8,142 nucleotides of DNA from Anaerofilum sp. (GCA_020024115.1 JAHHUF010000077.1:1-8142); one strand, 5' to 3'; positions 1 to 6,542 are shown, counted from the first letter of the stretch. Translations and numbers: made by a program. The notes: a model not told the origin generated them from the sequence alone.

Positions 1-2
1 AA

Positions 3-524
3 TTTAAACAACCCAATATTTTTCTTGAAATATTAGATGAAGATGATTGTATTCACATAAATGAAAGTTTATCTATTAGAGAAACTTTAAAAATAGAAAG
101 ACATCTCAATGCTGAAAAAATTTATTCAGATATTATTGACCTTCAAAAAGGATTTGAAAACCACCGAATATTATACAGTAGAATATTGGGGATTCTACAA
201 AATCCCAATTATGTTATACAATTTATGAGCTTATATGAAATATTATTAGAGTTACTAAAAAAACCATGTGATAAAAAAGCTTATCAAGCTAATATCACAA
301 ATTATATTAAACAACATACCCCAAAATACTCATTTATTTCATTTAAGGAATCCACACTAAAGAATGGTAAATATGAAGACTCCATAACATATTTAAGGAA
401 TGAAATTGGTCATTGTGAAGAGACCGATGACATTGAAACCTATAAAAGACTTGGTTCACAGATAAATTCCTTTACTATTAAAAATATTCTAATAGTAATC
501 AACGATGTAATAAATGAACTGTAG
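3..524 (+). CDS. HEPN-like (Apea-type) protein, 5' truncated by window edge
   Basis: The frame is open from the first full codon at 3 to TAG at 522-524, giving the last 173 residues of a longer protein. The TTG at 186 has no Shine-Dalgarno sequence and lies inside the open frame, so it is not the start. The visible signature is a helical segment VIQFMSLYEILLELL (about residues 71-85), followed by YLRNEIGHCEE with Arg132 and His137 spaced R-x4-H. This is the RNase signature of HEPN domains, and the order (aromatic/leucine helix, then LRNxxxH) resembles the Apea-like HEPN group. Some of those proteins act as RNases in toxin-antitoxin or abortive-infection systems. The N-terminal part and any partner gene lie outside the window. 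The rows here are very AT-rich (13 G+C in bases 1-60). The family call rests on a short motif, so function is inference; a non-catalytic HEPN protein is possible. Confidence 0.6.
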   Translation, partial: FKQPNIFLEILDEDDCIHINESLSIRETLKIERHLNAEKIYSDIIDLQKGFENHRILYSRILGILQNPNYVIQFMSLYEILLELLKKPCDKKAYQANITNYIKQHTPKYSFISFKESTLKNGKYEDSITYLRNEIGHCEETDDIETYKRLGSQINSFTIKNILIVINDVINEL

Positions 525-535
525 TCAAATTTTAC

Positions 536-570
536 CCCGACACTAAATTTTAAAAGTGTCGGGATTTTGT
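536..570 (+). terminator. Intrinsic terminator of the HEPN-like gene, in a convergent gap
   Basis: A perfect 9-bp stem CCCGACACT (536-544) / AGTGTCGGG (555-563) has a 10-base AT loop and is followed by ATTTTGTT. It lies 11 bases after the HEPN-like stop and 10 bases from the end of the convergent helicase gene. Read on the minus strand, the tail after the stem is GTAAAATTT, a poor U-tract. It is therefore mainly a plus-strand terminator and at best weakly bidirectional. Confidence 0.8.
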
Positions 571-572
571 TA

Positions 573-3476
573 TCAATTCTTTTTCAAAAACCCGTTTTGG
601 AATGCAGTTGGAAACTGAAATCTCTTTTCTGCACCATTAAAATCAACAGTAATTAGTCCATCTTTAATTTTTAAGACCAATCCTACACCAAATGCTTTAT
701 GCATTACTTTTGAACCGACTCCAATATCCGATACATCAACAGAAACCATCTGTGGCCTTTTGCCTGAACTTGGTTTAGGCGGAACAAAAGCTGGCTGATA
801 AGTAGAACCAGGCTTTGGAGAAATTTTAGTTGATACAACTGCTGAATTGTTCTTTTCATTCTTCGATTGTAATTTCGATTTATCTAAAATATCCTCATCA
901 TATTCTGAATTATTTATAAAATATGGATTTTTAGGAATATCATCTTTATTTTGCTCTGCAATCATGGATTGATCTAATAAACCAGCCATCTTATTATAAT
1001 CTTCACGAGAAAGAACAGTGCTGTATAAACCTACATTTTCGTCTGTATGACGGTCAATACCTGTATACGAAAGGCTGGCATCTTCATAACGCTTAAATTT
1101 GTATACCGCATCATTCATGGCTGATTCGTTGAATACATTAAGAGAAACCAATAGTTCAAAATCTTTTACATTCAACCCTGTCACCTTTTTAAAAAGCTGC
1201 GGTTCTAACTGTGTGATAACATCTTTTAAGCTGTACTCTCGGTAGTCAGTAAGATACATAAAAACAGGAATGCGAGTTGCAAATTTAATCAGCTTCTCCT
1301 GAATAATCTTGCGCTTGGATTTGTATTCTTTTTCAGCCTCACTAAGTTCCTGTTTTTCTTTTTTTGATAGATTGGCACCATCTTTCTTTGCTTTTTTTAC
1401 AGCTTCTGATTTATTTATAATTGTTTTAATATCTTCATTTAAGCCACGAAACCCTTCAATTCTCGTCAAGGCATTCATAGCATCTTCATTGGCTAACAAC
1501 CGTGCCAAAGTATTGTTATCCACATTTACAAGTAGTGCTGATTCCCAGCGTTTTGCAAGCAGCGTTGCTGAGGTTCCTGCCATTGTAATATCCAAAATTG
1601 CAGCAGCGTCAACTTCACGCATGACACTGCCATCATAGGCTAACACAGGAAGGAATTTTATAAATTCTCCTACCTTCTTTTCTGGATTATTCTCCTCTAT
1701 ATTCAAACGACAGCTGTAATCAGAAATTTGTTTTAATGCTCTGTCTAATGCAAAATCAAAAACATAGCACTCTTGTTTTATAATCTCCTTTTCTCCGTAT
1801 TCATCAGTGATCTCCCAAGGACTTTGTACTCTGAATGCAGCCTGAAAATAAGTTTCCGGACTTTGCAAATTACGAAGCATAAAAATCCCTGTCCAGGGTT
1901 TAATGGTTACACCGGTTGTAAGCTTGCCACAGGAGAGAGTAATTGTCTTAGTTTCCAGCGGATTTCCCATTGAATTTCTTACAGGCTCAAGAGCCTTGGC
2001 ACCAATTCCTGCTTCCGTGCCTGCACAAATGTTAACTGTATAATCGTGGTAAAATACATTTTGCTTTTGCTTAATCAAATTAGCCATGGCATAACAAGAT
2101 GATACATTTGGCATAAACCAAAGTGTATGATTTAACACATTTAGCAGTCTTATATCCGAAAAAGGCATAGGCGGTTTTTCGGCTCCCATTTTTAAATCAT
2201 CAACAGAAGTAGCGAGATAAGAACCTCTTATCAAATCCAACCATTTCTGCACATATTCTTTATGTATAAAATGTGCATTCTCTTTTTCTCCTTCAGCCTT
2301 GAAAAAAAGATTCAAGTCAAACTCATCAAATTCTCCTTGCTTTGCAATTTGCTGGATACTGTCCGGAATTTTATAGGTCATCATAACCATTCTCGGCAAA
2401 GCGGCATAGGGATTGTTTTCGCCTATCCAATTTTCCTTTTCTCTCTGTTCATCGGAATATGTCCAATTATAAATCTGCTCTTCAATAAATTCCCCTGAGT
2501 TCAATGCTCGGAATGGTGTACCTGACAGATAAAGATAATATGAGGTTGTGATAGGCAGCCATGTTTCATCATAAGCATTTCCATGGTCATAAGAAGCTAA
2601 GTCCTCCTCATAATCATCTTCGCTTTGCTCAAATAAATTTTTAGCATTATCCTTCCATGCTCCAAAGTGATATTCATCAAATATAACCAAGTCCCAATTT
2701 ATATCGTGCACCCATTCGTTATTGGCTTTGATACCGCCTGTAACCTTGTTTACACCCAAAAAGTCCTGAAATGAGCCAAAACAAACAATCGGATTTTTTT
2801 TATTTGCTCTTTGGTACTGTAAGTCTATGGTGTCCTGTAAATTGGAGAAATCACGGGAAATAAACTGCCAGCCCTCAAAATCTATATGATTCATTAAATC
2901 CTCTCGCCATGCTGTTTGAACAGCAGGTTTAAAGGTCAATATAAGCACTCTTTGGAAATTCATTTTTCTTGCAAGCTGATAAGCAGCAAATGTTTTACCA
3001 AAACGCATTTTAGCATTCCATAAAAATTTTGGGGTGCGTGTGGAATCTTCTTTATAGACTGAATTGTAATATTCAACTGTACGACTTACAGCGTCTTCCT
3101 GTTCGGGACGCATTTTGAAGGTTTGTGTGCGGTTTTCTTGGTTGTCTGTTCTGTTTTTTACTGCGATAATAGCTGCACAAACCTCATCTACAGAGCATTT
3201 GTACCATTCACCTGCTATATAAGGGATATGGTTTTTGTTCAAAGCTCTATGTATATCATGATCTGAAAAAGATGTACCATCAGAACGCATAGCCGATTCA
3301 GTAAGTTCCACTTTATAAGAAATATATGGTGTAATAGTTGGATAATGTTCTTTCATTCTCTCCTGTATTGGACGGGCTGTGTATCCAACCTTCAGGCAAT
3401 TAGGAAAACGAGTATCGGAATACGCATAAATAATGGGATGTGCATTTGGACGCTGTGGAAAAAAGTTGTTATTCAC
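573..3476 (-). CDS. GIY-YIG nuclease-SF2 helicase fusion (restriction subunit-like)
   Basis: This 967-residue protein is the probable ATP-dependent translocase/nuclease of the operon. Residues about 14-105 resemble a GIY-YIG fold of the T5orf172/Mug113 kind: IIYAY at 15-19, LKVGYTARPIQER at 28-40 (KVG in place of YIG, Arg40 as candidate catalytic Arg) and GEWY with Glu90. SF2 motifs follow: motif I NAKMRFGKT (154-162), motif II DEYH (267-270), motif III SGTPF (318-322), motif V around CGKLTTGVT (516-524) and motif VI QAAFRVQSPW (545-554). A lysine/glutamate-rich, probably coiled segment spans about 690-730 and a proline/serine linker about 885-908. The end (917-964) has GSKVMHKAFGVGLV, like the C-terminal Tudor-type domain of PcrA/UvrD. 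The start is GTG at 3476 with AGGAGG 8 bases upstream. An in-frame GTG at 3485 overlaps that Shine-Dalgarno and is unlikely. It overlaps the upstream gene by 8 bases. The SF2 helicase call is firm; cleavage is inferred. Confidence 0.85.
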   Translation of the reverse strand: MNNNFFPQRPNAHPIIYAYSDTRFPNCLKVGYTARPIQERMKEHYPTITPYISYKVELTESAMRSDGTSFSDHDIHRALNKNHIPYIAGEWYKCSVDEVCAAIIAVKNRTDNQENRTQTFKMRPEQEDAVSRTVEYYNSVYKEDSTRTPKFLWNAKMRFGKTFAAYQLARKMNFQRVLILTFKPAVQTAWREDLMNHIDFEGWQFISRDFSNLQDTIDLQYQRANKKNPIVCFGSFQDFLGVNKVTGGIKANNEWVHDINWDLVIFDEYHFGAWKDNAKNLFEQSEDDYEEDLASYDHGNAYDETWLPITTSYYLYLSGTPFRALNSGEFIEEQIYNWTYSDEQREKENWIGENNPYAALPRMVMMTYKIPDSIQQIAKQGEFDEFDLNLFFKAEGEKENAHFIHKEYVQKWLDLIRGSYLATSVDDLKMGAEKPPMPFSDIRLLNVLNHTLWFMPNVSSCYAMANLIKQKQNVFYHDYTVNICAGTEAGIGAKALEPVRNSMGNPLETKTITLSCGKLTTGVTIKPWTGIFMLRNLQSPETYFQAAFRVQSPWEITDEYGEKEIIKQECYVFDFALDRALKQISDYSCRLNIEENNPEKKVGEFIKFLPVLAYDGSVMREVDAAAILDITMAGTSATLLAKRWESALLVNVDNNTLARLLANEDAMNALTRIEGFRGLNEDIKTIINKSEAVKKAKKDGANLSKKEKQELSEAEKEYKSKRKIIQEKLIKFATRIPVFMYLTDYREYSLKDVITQLEPQLFKKVTGLNVKDFELLVSLNVFNESAMNDAVYKFKRYEDASLSYTGIDRHTDENVGLYSTVLSREDYNKMAGLLDQSMIAEQNKDDIPKNPYFINNSEYDEDILDKSKLQSKNEKNNSAVVSTKISPKPGSTYQPAFVPPKPSSGKRPQMVSVDVSDIGVGSKVMHKAFGVGLVLKIKDGLITVDFNGAEKRFQFPTAFQNGFLKKN

Positions 3477-4998
3477 TATCTTCACCTCCTACTGCAGAAA
3501 TTCTTGAATCTATATACTTCCATTCATCTTCTGTTATACCCCATAATTCACAAAGCATTTTATCAGTATATATACCCTCATATTTTCCTAAATCAGGAAC
3601 AAAACAATAATTCTTTTTTGTTATATCTTGAGATACAACCGTTTGAAGTAATAAAAATCTAACTGTTTTTGTAAATATATATGATTTATAGGCAATCACT
3701 TCTTCCTCAGAATCAAAAGCACCTGCAACAAGCCATGACTCTGTGCAGCATTCACCTGGTTTAGCAATTCTTGTATTTCCATCATAATAAAAGCCTACTG
3801 GTTTTGTAAAATCTGTTTGTCCAGCGATAGGAGATTTTGGAATTAAAAATTTCCACTTATCAAGATAGCCTTTCCCATCATCAACATCATTTGGTAACGC
3901 ATATTTGCACCCTATACGCTGAATAAACCAACAGGGTATACCTGATTCTGAAGGCTTATAATTGGTAGGTAGTCCAAAAGGTTTTCTTGATGACACTCTA
4001 TCACTTAAAAATTCAGAATATTTAGAAACTACTTTTTTAACAATACTGACCGCTAAATTTTGCCTGATAAATGTTTCATACTCATCTAAATACCTTGTAA
4101 CAGTTGATGGATTGTCTGTACTGAAATTAGTTACCTCACAAGCTCCTGTATAATCTCTATCCCATAAAAAATAACAAGCACCTCCAGCCAAATCTACCCC
4201 TGGAAAAACATCCTTAAAATTCTCATAATCTACAAGTTTTTTAATCCGCTTATCTGAAAGCATAGATTGACGAAATTCCACCAAACCTTTACCACCAGTA
4301 AACCATCTTGATGGAATAATCATAGTTAGATATCTTGGGTTTAATTTTTTGGCTTGCTCAACAAACAGTTGGTATATTGGTTTAGAACTCTTACCGTTTC
4401 CACCATCGGATAATTGATATGGCGGATTACCGATTATGACATCAAATTTCATTTCAAATATTTCCTCCGGCTTTGTGGTATGTATCATCTCATAAGCATG
4501 GGATTCCAAATCTTCGCTACGCTTATGAGATCCATATTCTTGTTCTGATGCCCCACAAAAAACACACTTTCCATCTTTCCAAACATGCCTGATATTCTTA
4601 AAGCGAATATTTCCCTGTACATCGTCAAACTTTGTGACAGAGTAAATGCTATTGGGGTACTTGGAGCAATACAGACTGCGGCGGGACAAAAGACTTGTTA
4701 GTTCCGTGATAGCAATACCAAAAAGCTGTTTTTTGAAAATATGGTCGGTTCTTTCCTGTAAATCCGGAATTTTGTCTTCCAGTCCTATCAGCAAACGCTT
4801 TGCAATTTCACGCAGAAACACACCTGACTTAGTTGCAGGATCAAGAAAAGTGGTATTGGGACTTTGAAATAATTCCTGTGGCAGCATATCCAACATTGCA
4901 TTTGCAACTTCAGGTGGTGTAAACACCTCATCACTTGATAAGTTGGCGATACATGACAATACATCAGGATTATAAGCAGAAGAATATAACTTACTCAT
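3469..4998 (-). CDS. Eco57I-like N6-adenine DNA methyltransferase
   Basis: This 509-residue protein is a gamma-class N6-adenine DNA methyltransferase by motif order (X, I, IV, then target recognition region). Motif X is DEVFTPPEVANAMLD (23-37). Motif I is FLDPATKSGVFL (51-62), with Lys57 where the family usually has Gly. Motifs II-III lie around LFGIAITELTSLL (92-104). A CVFC pair at 145-148 may be half of a metal site. The catalytic motif IV is IIGNPPYQ (188-195), with LTMIIPSRWF following (224-233). The remaining ~270 residues would hold target recognition. The start is ATG at 4998, with AGGAGG 10 bases upstream. A GTG at 5004 (511 residues) is only 4 bases from that Shine-Dalgarno and is less likely. 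It overlaps both neighbours by 8 bases. Its expected role is to methylate adenine in a specific site and protect self DNA; the site cannot be read from sequence. The target-recognition part is markedly more AT-rich than the N-terminal part. Confidence 0.88.
   Translation of the reverse strand: MSKLYSSAYNPDVLSCIANLSSDEVFTPPEVANAMLDMLPQELFQSPNTTFLDPATKSGVFLREIAKRLLIGLEDKIPDLQERTDHIFKKQLFGIAITELTSLLSRRSLYCSKYPNSIYSVTKFDDVQGNIRFKNIRHVWKDGKCVFCGASEQEYGSHKRSEDLESHAYEMIHTTKPEEIFEMKFDVIIGNPPYQLSDGGNGKSSKPIYQLFVEQAKKLNPRYLTMIIPSRWFTGGKGLVEFRQSMLSDKRIKKLVDYENFKDVFPGVDLAGGACYFLWDRDYTGACEVTNFSTDNPSTVTRYLDEYETFIRQNLAVSIVKKVVSKYSEFLSDRVSSRKPFGLPTNYKPSESGIPCWFIQRIGCKYALPNDVDDGKGYLDKWKFLIPKSPIAGQTDFTKPVGFYYDGNTRIAKPGECCTESWLVAGAFDSEEEVIAYKSYIFTKTVRFLLLQTVVSQDITKKNYCFVPDLGKYEGIYTDKMLCELWGITEDEWKYIDSRISAVGGEDSE
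3485..3490 (-). promoter_or_regulatory. Ribosome binding site that sets the helicase start
   Basis: AGGAGG on the minus strand lies inside the 3' end of the methyltransferase gene, 8 bases before GTG 3476. A possible earlier GTG (3485-3483) shares its first base with this site and cannot be used with it. The start/stop overlap is GTGAATAA, which indicates translational coupling. Confidence 0.75.
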
Positions 4999-5650
4999 TT
5001 TCACTCAGCCTCCTGTAATCAGTCAGTGGATATTCTTTGACAGGAGATGGAATGAAAGCGTCTATTTCTTCATCATATTCCCATCCAATCATAAAAAACT
5101 GCATTTGCTTTTCATGTCCGTCTAAAAGCTCATTAAGTGCATAATCACGACGTTTTATTTGATCTCCTGCGACTAAGCTCCATTCTGCAAACTCAATGGG
5201 TATACCATCATTTTTGAGCATTGTGAGTGCATCCCCACAAACAATATTCTTGTGAAGAATAAACTGAACAGTGTTTCGGCATTGGTCGTTTGCCTGTTCC
5301 TTTGCATTTGCAGTGTATTCCTTATCCCATATATCAAAGAGTTTTTGCCTGCAAATTTTGATATTGTCCTCCATAATGTCCACACCATAAATACTGGTAA
5401 CTGCAAGAACAGCATATCGTTCATAATCATAGGGACTTTTCCCATATTTGCTTTTGACAACAGCCATTTTCCTGCGAAGAATCTCTGTAAGAAAGGCACC
5501 TTCTCCGCAGGCAGGCTCTAAAAATCTTGAATCAATTCGCTCAGTTTCATGTTTGACTAAATCCAACATGGCATTGACTTCACGCTCGGCAGTAAACACC
5601 TCACCATGATCCGCCACACGCTGCTTGAATTTTACTTGTTTCTGTGGCAT
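4991..5650 (-). CDS. Methyltransferase-like SAM-binding protein lacking the NPPY motif
   Basis: First gene of the operon, 219 residues. It carries an N6-adenine methyltransferase front half: motif X-like GEVFTAEREVNAMLD (16-30), motif I FLEPACGEGAFL (43-54), motif II-like GVDIMEDNIKICRQKLF (89-105) and motif III-like NIVCGDAL (135-142). The expected catalytic NPPY/DPPY does not appear anywhere afterwards. The tail instead has EWSLVAGDQIKRRDYALNEL (156-175) and an acidic, aromatic end. It may bind SAM or assist the following enzyme but probably cannot methylate by itself. Its motif X shares EVFTxxEVxNAMLD-type wording with the next gene, which suggests common ancestry. The start is ATG at 5650, with AAGGAGG 8 bases upstream. 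The longer open frame to 5830 would add an unrelated hydrophobic stretch without such a site. The protein is intact at both ends, so this looks like a conserved reduced subunit rather than a fresh pseudogene (inference). Confidence 0.8.
   Translation of the reverse strand: MPQKQVKFKQRVADHGEVFTAEREVNAMLDLVKHETERIDSRFLEPACGEGAFLTEILRRKMAVVKSKYGKSPYDYERYAVLAVTSIYGVDIMEDNIKICRQKLFDIWDKEYTANAKEQANDQCRNTVQFILHKNIVCGDALTMLKNDGIPIEFAEWSLVAGDQIKRRDYALNELLDGHEKQMQFFMIGWEYDEEIDAFIPSPVKEYPLTDYRRLSENE
5009..5014 (-). promoter_or_regulatory. Ribosome binding site that sets the methyltransferase start
   Basis: AGGAGG on the minus strand lies 10 bases before ATG 4998 and only 4 before GTG 5004. ATG is preferred for spacing and codon. 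With this start the overlap with the upstream stop is ATGAGTAA, matching the 8-base layout of the next junction. Confidence 0.6.
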
Positions 5651-5658
5651 TCTCCTAT

Positions 5659-5665
5659 CCTCCTT
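5659..5665 (-). promoter_or_regulatory. Ribosome binding site of the operon's first gene
   Basis: AAGGAGG on the minus strand lies 8 bases before ATG 5650. It decides the start and excludes the hydrophobic N-terminal extension of the longer frame. Confidence 0.85.
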
Positions 5666-5676
5666 GTAAGCTTTAA

Positions 5677-5699
5677 GGAAAATGCCATTTTCCAAAATG
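5677..5699. repeat. Overlapping palindromes in the operon leader (possible operator)
   Basis: Two inverted repeats share an arm. GGAAAATG-C-CATTTTCC (5677-5693) has perfect 8-bp arms. CATTTT-CC-AAAATG (5686-5699) has perfect 6-bp arms. They sit 12 bases upstream of the Shine-Dalgarno of the first operon gene. They could bind a dimeric repressor or form alternative RNA hairpins. There is no U-tract, so termination is unlikely. The repeat is seen directly; a regulatory role is inference. Confidence 0.45.
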
Positions 5700-5735
5700 T
5701 GTACTTTTTCGTTAACAGTTTTTACCGGTATTAAG

Positions 5736-5764
5736 CTTATCAATACAGCCAATAAAATGTACAA
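5736..5764 (-). promoter_or_regulatory. Weak candidate promoter of the restriction operon
   Basis: On the minus strand, TTGTAC (5764-5759) is followed after 17 bases by GATAAG (5741-5736). This sits between the recombinase terminator and the operon start, where a promoter is expected. The -35 match is only 3 of 6 and the -10 match 4 of 6, in AT-rich DNA, so other positions are possible. Confidence 0.25.
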
Positions 5765-5797
5765 AATCAAAGAAATTTGTGATATAATGATTATGGA

Positions 5798-5853
5798 TAT
5801 AAAAAAAGCAGCTTTTACAGGAAAGTACACCTTTCTGCAAAATAGCTGCTTTT
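5798..5853 (-). terminator. Intrinsic terminator of the recombinase gene
   Basis: A 10-bp perfect stem AAAAGCAGCT (5804-5813) / AGCTGCTTTT (5844-5853) carries an extra inner helix made by CAGGAAAG and CTTTCTG. Read on the minus strand it ends in GCTGCTTTTTTTATA, a strong U-tract. The outer arm contains the recombinase stop codon. It separates recombinase transcription from the restriction operon downstream. Confidence 0.8.
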
Positions 5854-6457
5854 ACGATAATTTGGCTTTTTCGTATATTTCCGCTCGATAACGGAATGTG
5901 GATAATGCCATACCGCAAAATTCTGCCGCTGCTGTTCCCGTAATTTCACCTTCTTTCCATTTTTGATAGAACTTATGAAAATTTTGAGGCAATGGCTTAG
6001 GCGGACGCCCAAAGCGTATACCTTTAGCCTTTGCTGCTGCAATACCTTCTGCTTGACGCTGTTTAATGGTAGTGCGTTCATTTTCTGCCACAAAAGATAA
6101 TACTTGCAGCACAATATCACTTAAAAAAGTTCCCATTAAATCTTTTCCTCGTCGTGTATCCAACAATGGCATATCCAAAACCACAATGTCGATACCTTTT
6201 TCTTTTGTCAACACACGCCACTGTTGTAGGATTTCCTCATAGTTTCTTCCCAAACGATCAATGCTCTTGATGTAGAGTAAATCGTCTTTTTTTAATTTTC
6301 GCACCAGTTTTTTATATTGTGGTCGGTTGAAGTCTTTCCCTGATTGCTTATCTGTAAAAATATTTTTCTCTAAAACTCCAACTTCCTTCAAGGCAATAAG
6401 TTGCCTATCCTCATTCTGTTCCCTGGTGCTAACACGAATATATCCATAAACTTTCAA
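5852..6457 (-). CDS. Serine recombinase, resolvase/invertase family
   Basis: This 201-residue protein has the usual length for a small serine resolvase or DNA invertase. It has every catalytic landmark at canonical numbering: Tyr6, Arg8 and nucleophile Ser10 in YIRVSTREQN, Arg45 in FNRPQY, and Asp67, Arg68 and Arg71 in IDRLGRN. The long E-helix follows (about 105-140, with ENERTT at 125-130). GIRFGRPP (146-153) precedes a C-terminal helix-turn-helix (about 171-192, TGTAAAEFCGMALSTFRYR). It should bind paired sites and invert or resolve DNA through a Ser-DNA link. The start is TTG at 6457, with AGGAGG 7 bases upstream; a nearby ATG is out of frame. No transposase is next to it, so it may be a stand-alone invertase, a relic of a mobile element, or a resolvase of a plasmid-like ancestor. 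Its own strong terminator separates it from the restriction operon. Confidence 0.93.
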   Translation of the reverse strand: MKVYGYIRVSTREQNEDRQLIALKEVGVLEKNIFTDKQSGKDFNRPQYKKLVRKLKKDDLLYIKSIDRLGRNYEEILQQWRVLTKEKGIDIVVLDMPLLDTRRGKDLMGTFLSDIVLQVLSFVAENERTTIKQRQAEGIAAAKAKGIRFGRPPKPLPQNFHKFYQKWKEGEITGTAAAEFCGMALSTFRYRAEIYEKAKLS

Positions 6458-6513
6458 ATTTCATCCTCCTGTTTTATATTGTCATAAGCATTTTCCCTTT
6501 CCGGACTGTAATT

Positions 6514-6542
6514 ATTATCTCTGCAAAATCAGCCCCTGTTGA
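6514..6542 (-). promoter_or_regulatory. Candidate sigma-A promoter of the recombinase
   Basis: On the minus strand, TCAACA (6542-6537) is followed after exactly 17 bases by GATAAT (6519-6514). The matches to consensus are 4 of 6 and 5 of 6. Transcription would start near 6507, about 50 bases before the TTG start. The -35 overlaps the first half-site of the adjacent repeat cluster, which suggests autoregulation by the recombinase. Confidence 0.45.

Noticed and set aside
1309..1638. 109-residue plus-strand open frame opposite the helicase gene
   Set aside because: It is the complement of the charged coiled region of the helicase, giving an artificial Ser/Phe/Ala-rich peptide.
5173..5499. 108-residue minus-strand open frame inside the 219-residue gene
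   Set aside because: It overlaps a gene with clear methyltransferase motifs in another frame and shows no domain pattern or ribosome site of its own.
5780..5788. Extended -10 promoter TGATATAAT on the plus strand, which would run antisense into the recombinase gene
   Set aside because: There is no usable -35 and no gene or defined RNA downstream. AT-rich DNA produces such boxes by chance, so it was noted but not annotated.
5651..5830. 60-residue hydrophobic N-terminal extension of the 219-residue methyltransferase-like protein, resembling a membrane anchor
   Set aside because: It overlaps the recombinase terminator and the probable promoter region. AAGGAGG with ideal spacing marks ATG 5650 instead.
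5815..6120. 101-residue minus-strand open frame overlapping the recombinase
   Set aside because: It is a shadow of the recombinase frame, which has all catalytic residues.
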